This document shows, piece by piece, positions 16,498 to 25,390 of a DNA stretch of 64,000 bases. The notes under the pieces were generated by a model. It made no database searches, was not told where the DNA came from, and was given only the letters and a program-made list of their open reading frames with translations. The DNA is from an uncultured Mucilaginibacter sp. Lineage in GTDB: Bacteria; Bacteroidota; Bacteroidia; Sphingobacteriales; Sphingobacteriaceae. A program made the translations under genes and the position numbers. Position 1 is the stretch's first letter; each line of letters starts with the position of its first letter. Location of the stretch: the NCBI RefSeq assembly GCF_913773635.1, contig NZ_CAJYGQ010000005.1, positions 1-64,000 of the forward strand, in the 5' to 3' direction.

Positions 16498-19305
16498 TTA
16501 AAAGTTTTTTTGATAGTATTCAATATAGCTATCCAATAATTTTCGGTCGGCTAATTTATCCAGATTTTCTTGAGTGATGATAAAAAAGCTGTATTTATCG
16601 GCAGGCACCTTCATTATTTGCGGCAACAATGGTATAATTTTACGTGCATATTCCTTCACCTCGTCTACGCCTGTAAATCGTCCTACATATATTAGCTGGT
16701 TATCATCTCCCACCGGCTTAAGCTGGTGTTTTACAGCGCTGCCCTGGTAGGCTGTACGGTTAAACTGTCCAACTCCAAAACGCGAAGACGATAAGTTAGT
16801 TGTACCACTGCTTACATTAATCACAAAAAGATAATTGCTGCTATCACGATTACCGAAAATTGACGGTGGAGCAACCGGCGCTTTAGGCGTAGCAGTTGGC
16901 TTTGCTGGTTGAGGTGTTTTTTCAACAACAGTTGGCTTGTTGGTTTTTGCTTCGGGTTGTTTAGTTTGCAAATTATTGGCAGCTAAAGCAGGTTGTTGTG
17001 ATTTTGATTCAATAATCGGCTCAGGAATAAATGACGGGGCGTTAGGATCACTGTCTATGACGGCAAAACGGCGGGTTGACATTTCGGCCTGGTTTGCATC
17101 TATATATAGAAGGTGTTGCCTTACCAAAGGCGTAATCAAACCATCGTTAGGATAACGGCTGGTTATTTGAACAAGTTCGCTACGGAAAGGGGTGACCTTT
17201 TGCTGATGGCCGGCTGCAAGGGCACGTAAATAAGCCAGTTGCGGTGATATGCGGCTGTCGGTGTATTGGCGCAACAATTCATCAGAGCGGGTTATTACCT
17301 GCTGATACTGCCGTTGCGTATATAAATCATAAATCTGGTTGTAAAATGCATTCAGTTCCGCATCTTTATTATCCAGCCGCTGTGCATAGTCGGGGTCGGT
17401 TATTACTTTGGCAAAAGTGCTGGTTGGATATTTACTTAGTATTAAAGCCTTGTACTCGTTTGATCGGGCAGCATTTTCAGTAGCATATAAACGGTAAAGG
17501 TTGTAATAGTTTGCTGCAAGGTTCTTATCATCCGGAAAACGTTTTAACAGTTGCTCAAACGTTTCAATAGCCTCTGGTTTGTCGTTGAGCACATCACGGT
17601 AAAAAACAGCTAAATCAACATAGGCATTATAAATACGCTGATTAGAACTTTCAAGCAGTTGCGGTGTAAGAGGTAAGTTTTGCAACAAATCCTGCTTTAC
17701 GCCTGATGTTACTACATCTGCGGTGCTTTTTTGCATGTTTGGCGTTACTACACCTGCATCTACGTTTTGCGATGTATTTGTGGTATTAACCGTAAGGTTG
17801 CTGTTGTTTCGTACACTACGGCGCCAGTTGTCTTCAAGTTTACGGTTTCCCCACTTGCGTTTAAAATCGGTAAAGCCCTGGCTTATGGCCCCCGTGTTAT
17901 CAAAATAAAAGCCGCTGGCATCGCTACTGTTGGGCACCGCACCGTTATTCATATCAACAGCTGCCAGATTATTGCTGACGCTATTCGCTAGAGAAGCATT
18001 GCTGGTGTAAACTTCTGTAGCAGTTGCGGTTTGCTTTGCCTCTTCCTGCCGAGCCATTTCCTCAATTCTTATTCTGCGTGTAGCAGTATCTAGTTTTGCC
18101 AGGGCCTGCAGGGTGTCTTCACGGGCAATAATCTGCAATTTGTCGGCAATAAGCTGAAGATTATCGGCCTTGGTTTTGATTGTTTCATAACCCGGATAGT
18201 TGGGCGAAAGACTAACAAGCGTACTATCGTAGTACTTTCGGGCGGCAATATAATCACCTTTGGTTTTAAAGCTAATGTCGGCAAGGCGTAAATAGCTTAA
18301 CCCTTTCTGGTTTTGGTTCCTGAAACTGTTCTTTACCGATAGTCCGTAATTTTTTATGGCTTCATCAGTTTCATTTGAACTTATAGCCAGTTCGCCAAGC
18401 TGATAGTAGATCTGATCTTTGAACTCTTCGTTATTCTCGTTGCGTAGTAAGCTTTTCAAGCGGTCGGCCCTACTAAGGTTGCGGCCGTTGTTACTGTCAT
18501 CAATGCGAATGCGGTTAAGCTGGGCATTAAATGCCATTACAAAAGATGCATTGCTTTTAACAATACGCGAGTAATTCTCATAAGCATCAGCAGGTTGACG
18601 CGTAAGTTCCTGCAACTGTGCTAAAATAAAAGTCCAGCGCAAACGCTGCTGCCTGTTTTCGGCCAGTGGGATTGCACTTTTTACCATCTCGATAGCTTCG
18701 GTATAGTTCTCGGTATCAATGTAAAGCTGTGTGGCGGCAGCGTATACCATACCCGCCTCAGCCTTTTGTTTATCGTTAATGCTGCTTATAGCAGTATCTA
18801 AAACAGCCTTAGCCTGCCGTGTTTGATTAAGGTATAGTAATGAACGTATTTGCCAGGCGCGGGCTTGCTGTACAATTTGAGCGTTTTTACTAAACGATCT
18901 TGTAATATAGCTACTGTATTCAACTGCGTTATAATAATCGCCCCGCAGGTGTGCGGCCTTGGCCAGTAGCAAATAAGCATCATCAATATAATTGCTTTGC
19001 TCTTTAAGGCTGATGATGTTATTTGCTTTTATTACAACTTCGTCCAAATCTTTATCGCCCGTGGCAAGGCGCGATGCCGTGTCTTGGTATACATTCAACA
19101 CGCGATCATAATCATCAATAAATGACGCAGCGTAGCTTTCCTGTTTAATGCGCAGCAATTCGTTAGCATTAAATAGTATGTTGTAGCGTGCAGTGAGGTT
19201 TTGCATGCGGCGGTTAAAGCCACTCTCTTTTTCAAGCGAGCAGCCGGCAGCCAGCAATAGCATTAATGAAACAGAAAAGTATAGATATATATAGTAGCGC
19301 TTCAA
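16498..19305 (-). CDS. sprE: SprE/PorW-type TPR lipoprotein of the type IX secretion system
   Basis: About 935 residues. Using TTG at 19305 the protein opens with a compact lipoprotein signal (LKRYYIYLYFSVSLMLLLAAGC, lipobox L-A-A-G-C); the frame is open to 19377 but that would put 24 polar residues before it. The mature start (NLTARYNILFNANELL) resembles the conserved opening of SprE/PorW. Then come many TPR-like helices (about 70-400 and 560-720), a Pro/Lys/Thr-rich linker (about 760-830) and a C-terminal globular domain. SprE/PorW is an outer-membrane lipoprotein needed for T9SS function. It is the leading gene of a pair with pbp1A. SprE identity rests on the N-terminal motif, domain order and length. 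Confidence 0.78.
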   Translation of the reverse strand: MKRYYIYLYFSVSLMLLLAAGCSLEKESGFNRRMQNLTARYNILFNANELLRIKQESYAASFIDDYDRVLNVYQDTASRLATGDKDLDEVVIKANNIISLKEQSNYIDDAYLLLAKAAHLRGDYYNAVEYSSYITRSFSKNAQIVQQARAWQIRSLLYLNQTRQAKAVLDTAISSINDKQKAEAGMVYAAATQLYIDTENYTEAIEMVKSAIPLAENRQQRLRWTFILAQLQELTRQPADAYENYSRIVKSNASFVMAFNAQLNRIRIDDSNNGRNLSRADRLKSLLRNENNEEFKDQIYYQLGELAISSNETDEAIKNYGLSVKNSFRNQNQKGLSYLRLADISFKTKGDYIAARKYYDSTLVSLSPNYPGYETIKTKADNLQLIADKLQIIAREDTLQALAKLDTATRRIRIEEMARQEEAKQTATATEVYTSNASLANSVSNNLAAVDMNNGAVPNSSDASGFYFDNTGAISQGFTDFKRKWGNRKLEDNWRRSVRNNSNLTVNTTNTSQNVDAGVVTPNMQKSTADVVTSGVKQDLLQNLPLTPQLLESSNQRIYNAYVDLAVFYRDVLNDKPEAIETFEQLLKRFPDDKNLAANYYNLYRLYATENAARSNEYKALILSKYPTSTFAKVITDPDYAQRLDNKDAELNAFYNQIYDLYTQRQYQQVITRSDELLRQYTDSRISPQLAYLRALAAGHQQKVTPFRSELVQITSRYPNDGLITPLVRQHLLYIDANQAEMSTRRFAVIDSDPNAPSFIPEPIIESKSQQPALAANNLQTKQPEAKTNKPTVVEKTPQPAKPTATPKAPVAPPSIFGNRDSSNYLFVINVSSGTTNLSSSRFGVGQFNRTAYQGSAVKHQLKPVGDDNQLIYVGRFTGVDEVKEYARKIIPLLPQIMKVPADKYSFFIITQENLDKLADRKLLDSYIEYYQKNF

Positions 19306-19366
19306 CTTAAATGTAATGGTTTTAAAAACCCATGCTAATTTACTAAATACTCTGTAACCCGTTTTG

Positions 19367-19374
19367 TAAATTTG
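19367..19374 (+). promoter_or_regulatory. Candidate -7 promoter element of the ATP synthase operon
   Basis: TAAATTTG matches TAnnTTTG, with the first gene of the operon starting at 19425, giving a leader of about 45 bases. It lies within the extended reading frame of the divergent sprE-like gene, which supports the shorter sprE start at 19305. Confidence 0.4.
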
Positions 19375-19424
19375 CACTCAGTTTACAAAAGCACCATTAT
19401 AATAATATATATAGCAACATACTT

Positions 19425-19622
19425 ATGAGTAAACCTATAAATAGTTATATAAAATACTCTGGTATTGCTTTTCAAATGATACTTATTATAGGCGTACTTA
19501 CCTTTGCCGGTTACGAGCTTGATAAACGCGCCGGTCACACCACTCTTTGGGTAACGGCCATGTTATCATTAGCTGGTGTTTTTATATCACTTTACCTGGT
19601 TGTTAAATCGCTTAAAGATTGA
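19425..19622 (+). CDS. AtpZ/AtpI-family small membrane protein
   Basis: A 65-residue protein with two transmembrane helices (about 10-28 and 38-60) separated by the AtpZ-like motif AGYELDKRAGHTT. AtpZ/AtpI proteins precede ATP synthase operons and have been linked to c-ring assembly or Mg/Ca transport. It is the first gene of the operon and overlaps the next by 4 bases (GATTGA), which implies translational coupling. Confidence 0.82.
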   Translation: MSKPINSYIKYSGIAFQMILIIGVLTFAGYELDKRAGHTTLWVTAMLSLAGVFISLYLVVKSLKD

Positions 19623-19999
19623 AAAGGTTTTTTATTGCCTTTGGCATATGTACTTTATTAATTGCGTTACCACCTGCCATAGCTGATTATGCCGGGCAGG
19701 GTAAATTGCTTATACCCGGCTTTTGGCTTATATTCCAGTTCTTTTCATCGCTTACCTTTTTAATATGCCTGGGAGTAATTTGGGGGCAAAGGCAAAATGA
19801 TACTTTGGGCGGACAAATATTTTTAGGAGCCACCACCTTAAAGCTTATTTTATGCATGACCATTGCCCTTATTTATATGCGTAAATACAAGGTAAACGAC
19901 ATTGTTTTTGTACTCAACTATTTTTATCTGTATTTATTTTATACGGCCTTTGAAATTTACAGTTTGTTGAGTAACTTGCGCGTCCAAAACAAAAAGTAA
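19619..19999 (+). CDS. ATP synthase operon membrane protein (AtpI-like, unnamed)
   Basis: A 126-residue protein with four hydrophobic segments (about 5-22, 33-52, 68-84 and 95-115), starting at TTG 19619 inside the stop of the preceding gene. No signature beyond hydrophobicity is visible. Position between an AtpZ-like gene and atpB, as in many Bacteroidota operons, suggests it is the second small accessory protein of the synthase (AtpI/UncI-like). It ends 15 bases before atpB. Confidence 0.75.
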   Translation: MKRFFIAFGICTLLIALPPAIADYAGQGKLLIPGFWLIFQFFSSLTFLICLGVIWGQRQNDTLGGQIFLGATTLKLILCMTIALIYMRKYKVNDIVFVLNYFYLYLFYTAFEIYSLLSNLRVQNKK

Positions 20000-20014
20000 A
20001 AATCTCACAAATTG

Positions 20015-21094
20015 ATGGATTTTAGGCACATTTTGAACTCAAAAAAACTTTTCCTTAGCTTAATTTTAGGTGTCTTTTTTACACTAACCACGTGTAAAAC
20101 TTTTGCTATACAGCACGAAGAACACACTGCTGAGGCCAAAAATGCAGAACAGGAAGCCTTTAATCCTACTACTGCCATACTTGAACACATTGCCGATTCG
20201 CACTACTGGCATTTATGGGGTGAAACTTCGTTGCCTCTTCCTGTAATTTTATTTACTGATAAGGGAACTGAGTTTTTCTCAGGAGCGGGTTTTCATCACG
20301 GGCATGAAGCTTACCAAGGCAAATATTACACTTACAAGCTTATTGATGATAAAATTCGTGTGGTAAATGCCGAAGGTGAAGTTGATAAAGAGGCATCAAG
20401 CCACATTTACGACTTTTCAATCACAAAAAACGTATTGGCAATGTGGATTGCAGGTACATTGTTATTTATTATATTCTTTAGCGTTGCTGCATCATACAAA
20501 AAACGTGTAGGTAAAGCACCTAAAGGTTTGCAGTCATTCATCGAGCCTGTGATTATGTTTGTGCGTGACGAAATTGCCCGCCCTAACATTGGCTACCGTT
20601 ATGAGCGTTACATGCCGGTATTGTTAACCATATTTTTCTTTATATGGATTAACAACCTATTGGGTTTGGTGCCAATATTCCCGGGTGGCGCTAACGTTAC
20701 CGGTAATATTCTTTTCACTTTTGTATTTTCATTCATTGTATTGCTTGTGGTTAACTTTAGTGCCAACAAGTATTACTGGAAACACATTTTTATGCCACCG
20801 GTACCTGTTTGGTTATACCCAATCATGATTCCGGTGGAATTGATTGGTGTTATATCGCGCCCGTTCGCATTAATGATTCGTTTGTATGCTAACATCTCGG
20901 CAGGTCACATCATTGTGTTAAGTTTGATATCATTGATATTCATCTTTAAAACACTGTGGATTGCGCCGGTATCTATCCTGTTCGTTTTATTTATGGATGT
21001 GTTGGAGTTGTTAGTGGCATTCCTTCAAGCTTTCATCTTCACCATGCTTACCGCCCTGTTTATTGGTACCGCTGTTGAGGAGCATCATCATTAA
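20015..21094 (+). CDS. atpB: F0F1 ATP synthase subunit a
   Basis: A 359-residue subunit a, longer than the roughly 270 residues of E. coli because of an N-terminal extension of about 135 residues. The extension starts with a signal-like segment (about 11-30) and is His-rich (HEEHTAE, GFHHGHEAY). The membrane part has five to six helices, and the essential arginine is R289 in ALMIRLYANISAGH. It forms the proton half-channels against the c ring. ATG 20015 is chosen over the adjacent TTG 20012. The extension is usual for Bacteroidota and should be periplasmic. Confidence 0.95.
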   Translation: MDFRHILNSKKLFLSLILGVFFTLTTCKTFAIQHEEHTAEAKNAEQEAFNPTTAILEHIADSHYWHLWGETSLPLPVILFTDKGTEFFSGAGFHHGHEAYQGKYYTYKLIDDKIRVVNAEGEVDKEASSHIYDFSITKNVLAMWIAGTLLFIIFFSVAASYKKRVGKAPKGLQSFIEPVIMFVRDEIARPNIGYRYERYMPVLLTIFFFIWINNLLGLVPIFPGGANVTGNILFTFVFSFIVLLVVNFSANKYYWKHIFMPPVPVWLYPIMIPVELIGVISRPFALMIRLYANISAGHIIVLSLISLIFIFKTLWIAPVSILFVLFMDVLELLVAFLQAFIFTMLTALFIGTAVEEHHH

Positions 21095-21138
21095 TAGTTT
21101 TTGTAAATAATTATACACTATATTTAACTTTAAATTAA

Positions 21139-21351
<213 letters not shown>

Positions 21352-21376
21352 TTTTTCCCAACCTTAAAAGTTAAAG

Positions 21377-21413
21377 CCTTACTTGCAGCGGTTGGCGGCA
21401 GGTAAGGTTTTTT
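21377..21413 (+). terminator. Hairpin with T-run inside the atp operon, between atpE and atpF
   Basis: Stem CCTTACTTGC / GCAGGTAAGG (10 bp, one wobble) with an 11-base loop and six T immediately after (21408-21413). It lies 25 bases after the atpE stop and 90 bases before atpF. The form is that of an intrinsic terminator, but it lies within an operon, so partial termination or an mRNA 3'-end stabiliser for atpE is likely. Confidence 0.6.
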
Positions 21414-21502
21414 AACCCTCTGAAATTTTCGCGGTTCTGCGTTTATAACAAGGGATTTATAAGTTAAATAAAGTGTTGGTTTATCTAACAATATTCATAT
21501 AA

Positions 21503-22012
21503 ATGGAACAATTATTTGAAGGTTTATTAAATGATCATTTAGGATTTGTAGTATGGGCTGCTGTTGCGTTCATCATCTTGCTTATCCTGTTGGCTAAATT
21601 TGCCTGGAAACCTATCATGAGCGCCATCAGCGATCGTGAGCGTTCAATTGAAGACGCGTTACTTAAAGCGGAAGCCGCTAAAGAGGAAATGGCTCGTTTA
21701 ACTAACGAGAATGAGCAATTGCTTAAAGAAGCCCGTGCCGAGCGTGATTTAATTTTACGTGAAGCTAAGATTTTAAAAGACCAGATTGTTGCCGAAGCTA
21801 AAAACATAGCTAGCGTTGAAGGTAACAAGATGATTGAAAATGCCAAGCTTGAAATTAACAGCCTTAAGGCAATTGCCATGGCTGATGTAAAAAACCAGGT
21901 GGCTACGCTCTCAATTGAAATTGCCGAGAAGGTATTACGCAGAGAGTTTGACAACAAAAATGCTCAAGACGAACTTGTAGCCGACTTATTAAAAGAAGTT
22001 AAAATTAAATAA
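21503..22012 (+). CDS. atpF: F0F1 ATP synthase subunit b
   Basis: A 169-residue peripheral-stalk subunit: one N-terminal transmembrane helix (about 12-30, LGFVVWAAVAFIILLILLAKFAW) and a long charged helix with alternating Glu/Lys/Ala, including the conserved WKPIMSAISDRERSIEDAL. It dimerises and holds F1 through subunit delta. The 150-base gap before it contains the hairpin at 21377. Confidence 0.95.
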   Translation: MEQLFEGLLNDHLGFVVWAAVAFIILLILLAKFAWKPIMSAISDRERSIEDALLKAEAAKEEMARLTNENEQLLKEARAERDLILREAKILKDQIVAEAKNIASVEGNKMIENAKLEINSLKAIAMADVKNQVATLSIEIAEKVLRREFDNKNAQDELVADLLKEVKIK

Positions 22013-22015
22013 GTT

Positions 22016-22085
22016 TGTGAATAGTAAATGGCAGGCGGTTAGTCATTAACAATTAATCACTCTGCGCATTCAACCATTCACCACT
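22016..22085. repeat. Degenerate intergenic inverted repeat between atpF and atpH
   Basis: Imperfect palindromic sequence filling the gap: left arm GTGAATAGTAAATGG (22017-22031), right arm CCATTCACCAC (22074-22084), with a partly self-complementary centre (TAGTCATTAACAATTAATCAC). Similar degenerate gtgaat/attcac elements are seen between genes in Bacteroidota genomes; I judge this from composition, not a search. Confidence 0.4.
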
Positions 22086-22092
22086 AAACAAT

Positions 22093-22638
22093 ATGTCTGA
22101 AATAACAGTTGCATCCCGTTACGCTAAATCGCTGATTGATTTGGCTGAGGAGAAAAATAATTTGGAAGCTATTAAGCAGGATATGACCTTTTTTGTAGAA
22201 ACATTGAAGGCTAATACCCAGTTACAGGCTGTTTTACGCAATCCTATTATTTCGCATGATAAAAAGCTGAAAGTGCTGCAAGGCATATTTTCAGGTAAGG
22301 TAGATGTTGCAACTGATGCCTTTTTTAAGATAATGGTTGATAAGAGCCGTGCAGAATTACTATACCCAACTGCAGGTGAGTTTATAAACCAGTATAACTT
22401 AAAAAAGAATATTGTAACGGCAACTGTAACTTCTGCTACAGCGCTTTCTGAAGCTAACAGGCTGCAGATTATTAACGAGGTTAAAGCGTTAGCCGGCGGC
22501 GAGGTGATTTTAAAAGAGAAAGTTGACCCGGCCCTTATTGGCGGCTTTGTTTTAAAAGTAGGCGACCGCCAGATTGACACATCGGTGGCAACCAGCCTTA
22601 AAAACTTGAAAAAGGATTTCACCCAAAAGGTGATTTAA
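22093..22638 (+). CDS. atpH: F0F1 ATP synthase subunit delta
   Basis: A 181-residue OSCP/delta subunit. The N-terminal helical domain opens with VASRYAKSLIDLAEEKNNLEAI and the C-terminal domain has the conserved GGFVLKVGDRQIDTSVATSLKNLKK. It links the b stalk to the top of F1. Gene order and length are standard; the gap to atpA is 38 bases. Confidence 0.95.
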   Translation: MSEITVASRYAKSLIDLAEEKNNLEAIKQDMTFFVETLKANTQLQAVLRNPIISHDKKLKVLQGIFSGKVDVATDAFFKIMVDKSRAELLYPTAGEFINQYNLKKNIVTATVTSATALSEANRLQIINEVKALAGGEVILKEKVDPALIGGFVLKVGDRQIDTSVATSLKNLKKDFTQKVI

Positions 22639-22676
22639 TATTATTACACACACTTATACTAAAATAAAAAATTAAA

Positions 22677-24251
22677 ATGGTAGAGGTTAGACCAGACGAA
22701 GTATCGGCCATCCTGCGTGAGCAGTTGTCGGGCTTTAAGTCAGAATCTGAATTAGAAGAAGTGGGTACCGTACTCCAGGTAGGTGATGGTATTGCCCGTG
22801 TTTATGGCTTAACAAAAGTACAGTACGGCGAGTTGGCTGAATTTGACAACGGCTTGCAAGGTATAGTACTTAACCTTGAAGAAGACAACGTAGGTGTGGT
22901 ATTGCTAGGTTCTTCTGAAGGTGTTAAAGAAGGTGATACTATTAAACGTACCAGTAAAATTGCCTCTATTAAAGTAGGTGAGGGTATGCTTGGCCGTGTG
23001 GTAAACACTTTAGGTGAGCCAATTGACGGTAAAGGCCCTATCGCCGGCGAAACTTATGATATGCCTTTAGAGCGTAAAGCTCCGGGTGTAATTTACCGTC
23101 AGCCGGTTAACGAGCCATTACAAACCGGTATCAAAGCTATTGATGCTATGATTCCTATTGGTCGTGGTCAGCGTGAGTTGGTAATTGGCGACCGTCAGAT
23201 TGGTAAAACTGCGGTTTGTATTGATACCATCATCAACCAAAAAGAATTTTATGCTGCAGGTGAGCCTGTAATTTGTATATACGTAGCTTGCGGTCAAAAA
23301 GCATCTACGGTTGCTAACATTGTACGCACCCTTGAAGAGAACGGCGCTATGCCTTACTCTATTGTAGTTGCTGCAAGTGCTGCTGAGCCTGCTCCAATGC
23401 AGTTCTTTGCTCCGTTTGCCGGTGCTGCTATTGGCGAGTACTTCCGTGATACCGGTCGTCCGGCACTAATTGTTTATGATGATTTGTCTAAACAAGCTGT
23501 TGCTTACCGTGAGGTATCATTGTTACTTCGTCGTCCACCGGGCCGTGAGGCTTACCCTGGTGACGTATTTTACCTGCACAGCCGTTTATTAGAGCGTGCT
23601 GCTAAAATTAACGCCAACGACGAGATTGCTAAAGATATGAACGACTTACCTGAGTCAATCAAGCATTTGGTTAAAGGTGGTGGTTCATTAACTGCACTTC
23701 CAATTATCGAAACTCAGGCTGGTGACGTTTCTGCTTATATTCCAACCAACGTAATTTCAATTACCGATGGTCAGATTTTCTTAGAGTCGAACTTGTTTAA
23801 CGCAGGTGTACGTCCGGCTATCAACGTAGGTATTTCGGTATCACGTGTAGGTGGTAATGCGCAAATCAAATCAATGAAGAAAGTTGCCGGTACCTTAAAG
23901 CTTGATCAGGCTCAATACCGCGAGTTAGAGGCTTTCTCTAAATTTGGTTCAGACCTTGATGCAGCTACTAAAAACGTATTGGACAAAGGCGCACGTAACG
24001 TAGAGATTTTGAAACAAGGTCAGTTCTCTCCGGTATCGGTTGAAAAACAAGTGGCTATTATTTATTTAGGTACAAAAGGCTTAATGCGTAACGTACCTGT
24101 AAACAAAGTACGTGAATTCGAAAACGAGTTTACCAGCCAAATGGAGTTACGTCATCCTGAAGTGTTAAAAGCACTTAAAGCAGGTAAATTTGACGATAGC
24201 TTAACCAGCGTACTGGAAACCGTAGCTAAAGAACTTACAGCAAAATATTAA
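22677..24251 (+). CDS. atpA: F0F1 ATP synthase subunit alpha
   Basis: A 524-residue non-catalytic nucleotide-binding subunit. The beta-barrel domain is at residues 25-95, the P-loop is [10 protein letters not shown] (about 170-179), and the alpha-specific [17 protein letters not shown] segment is near 380. Codon use is strongly biased, as expected for a highly expressed gene. The catalytic beta subunit gene is not in this window. Confidence 0.97.
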   Translation: MVEVRPDEVSAILREQLSGFKSESELEEVGTVLQVGDGIARVYGLTKVQYGELAEFDNGLQGIVLNLEEDNVGVVLLGSSEGVKEGDTIKRTSKIASIKVGEGMLGRVVNTLGEPIDGKGPIAGETYDMPLERKAPGVIYRQPVNEPLQTGIKAIDAMIPIGRGQRELVIGDRQIGKTAVCIDTIINQKEFYAAGEPVICIYVACGQKASTVANIVRTLEENGAMPYSIVVAASAAEPAPMQFFAPFAGAAIGEYFRDTGRPALIVYDDLSKQAVAYREVSLLLRRPPGREAYPGDVFYLHSRLLERAAKINANDEIAKDMNDLPESIKHLVKGGGSLTALPIIETQAGDVSAYIPTNVISITDGQIFLESNLFNAGVRPAINVGISVSRVGGNAQIKSMKKVAGTLKLDQAQYRELEAFSKFGSDLDAATKNVLDKGARNVEILKQGQFSPVSVEKQVAIIYLGTKGLMRNVPVNKVREFENEFTSQMELRHPEVLKALKAGKFDDSLTSVLETVAKELTAKY

Positions 24252-24255
24252 TATT

Positions 24256-24331
24256 TAGTACTAAGTACTTAGTAAAAAGTAAAAAGTAGCAGGAAGCAGT
24301 CTTACTACTTTTTACTCGATACTTTCTACTC
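24256..24331. repeat. Degenerate palindromic repeat between atpA and atpG
   Basis: The gap holds a perfect 16-bp palindrome TACTAAGTACTTAGTA (24259-24274), then 12-bp perfect inverted arms AGTAAAAAGTAG (24278-24289) and CTACTTTTTACT (24305-24316) with a 15-base spacer. It is built from the short units AGTAAAAAGT and AGTACT and looks like a non-coding repetitive element. Confidence 0.5.
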
Positions 24332-24338
24332 ATAAAGC

Positions 24339-25232
24339 ATGGCTAATTTAAAAGAAGTAAGAAACCGTATTGCATCGGTAAACTCAACACAGCAAATTAC
24401 CAAGGCCATGAAAATGGTTTCGGCAGCTAAGCTGAAAAGAGCTACCAACGCTATTGTGCAGTTACGCCCTTATGCTACCAAGCTTAAGGAGATGCTGGCA
24501 AACCTTTCGGCAAGTATTGAGGATGGCGCTTCACCTTATTTGCAGGAGCGCGAGCCGGTTCGTATTTTGGTTGTTGTTGTTACCTCAAACCGTGGTTTGG
24601 CTGGTGCTTTCAATACCAATGCTATTAAAACGGCTAACAACATTATTGCCGAAAAGTACAGCGAGCAATTGCAGGCGGGTAACGTTTCAATAGTAGCCAT
24701 AGGCCGTAAAGCACAGGATTATTACACCAAACGCAAATACAATGTAATTGGTGATAATAATGAGGTTTACAGTAATCTTGATTTCTTAAACGTATCAAAA
24801 ATTACTGAGGCTATTATGCAAGGTTTTGTTGATGGTAAGTATGACCGTGTTGAATTGGTTTATAACCACTTTCGCAATGCTGCGGTGCAGGTGCTTGTTA
24901 CCGAGCAATTGTTGCCGGTTCCTAAAGCCGAAGCTGAAACCAAAGCTACCAAAAGCACTGCCGATCAAACTGATTACATTTTAGAGCCATCAAAAAAGGC
25001 AATTGTTGAGCAGTTAATTCCAAAGAATATTAAAATTCAGTTGTACCGTGCCGTGTTGGATTCTAATGCATCTGAGCATGGAGCACGTATGACTGCAATG
25101 GATAAGGCGACTGATAACGCCGGCGACTTATTGAAAGCTTTAAAACTTTCATACAACCAGGCACGCCAGGCGGCTATTACTACCGAGCTTACAGAGATTG
25201 TAAGCGGTGCCGCTGCCCTTTCAAACGGATAA
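24339..25232 (+). CDS. atpG: F0F1 ATP synthase subunit gamma
   Basis: A 297-residue rotor shaft. The N-terminal helix has VRNRIASVNSTQQITKAMKMVSAAKLKRA, the Rossmann-like centre has VTSNRGLAGAFNTNAIK, and the C-terminal helix has ASEHGARMTAMDKATDNAGDLLKALKLSYNQARQAAITTELTEIV. It is the last atp gene here and is followed by a strong terminator; atpD and atpC are not adjacent. Confidence 0.97.
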   Translation: MANLKEVRNRIASVNSTQQITKAMKMVSAAKLKRATNAIVQLRPYATKLKEMLANLSASIEDGASPYLQEREPVRILVVVVTSNRGLAGAFNTNAIKTANNIIAEKYSEQLQAGNVSIVAIGRKAQDYYTKRKYNVIGDNNEVYSNLDFLNVSKITEAIMQGFVDGKYDRVELVYNHFRNAAVQVLVTEQLLPVPKAEAETKATKSTADQTDYILEPSKKAIVEQLIPKNIKIQLYRAVLDSNASEHGARMTAMDKATDNAGDLLKALKLSYNQARQAAITTELTEIVSGAAALSNG

Positions 25233-25256
25233 TTATAAACTTGAATATATGCTAAT

Positions 25257-25282
25257 AGCCGGACGCCTGTCCGGCTTTTTTT
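25257..25282 (+). terminator. Intrinsic terminator of the atp operon
   Basis: Perfect 8-bp stem AGCCGGAC / GTCCGGCT with a GCCT loop, followed by a run of T. It lies 24 bases after the atpG stop. Confidence 0.88.
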
Positions 25283-25337
25283 GTTTATACCCTTTTTTAC
25301 TGATGTAACAAAGCTGTCACAAGCAAGAAGCATAGGT

Positions 25338-25345
25338 TACTTTTG
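25338..25345 (+). promoter_or_regulatory. Candidate -7 promoter element of the DUF4349 gene
   Basis: TACTTTTG matches TAnnTTTG and lies 45 bases before the ATG at 25391. No convincing -33 TTTG. Confidence 0.4.
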
Positions 25346-25390
25346 GAGGGTATGCGGTATCAATAATAAAATCATTTAAATTTTAATGTT

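Noticed and set aside
21535..21957. Long open frame (140 codons) antisense to atpF
   Set aside because: Shadow of the Ala/Glu-rich coiled coil of atpF on the other strand; Ser/Leu-rich nonsense protein.
22119..22622. Long open frame (167 codons) antisense to atpH
   Set aside because: It mirrors the codon structure of atpH, has no promoter or ribosome-binding context, and its composition is that of a shadow frame.
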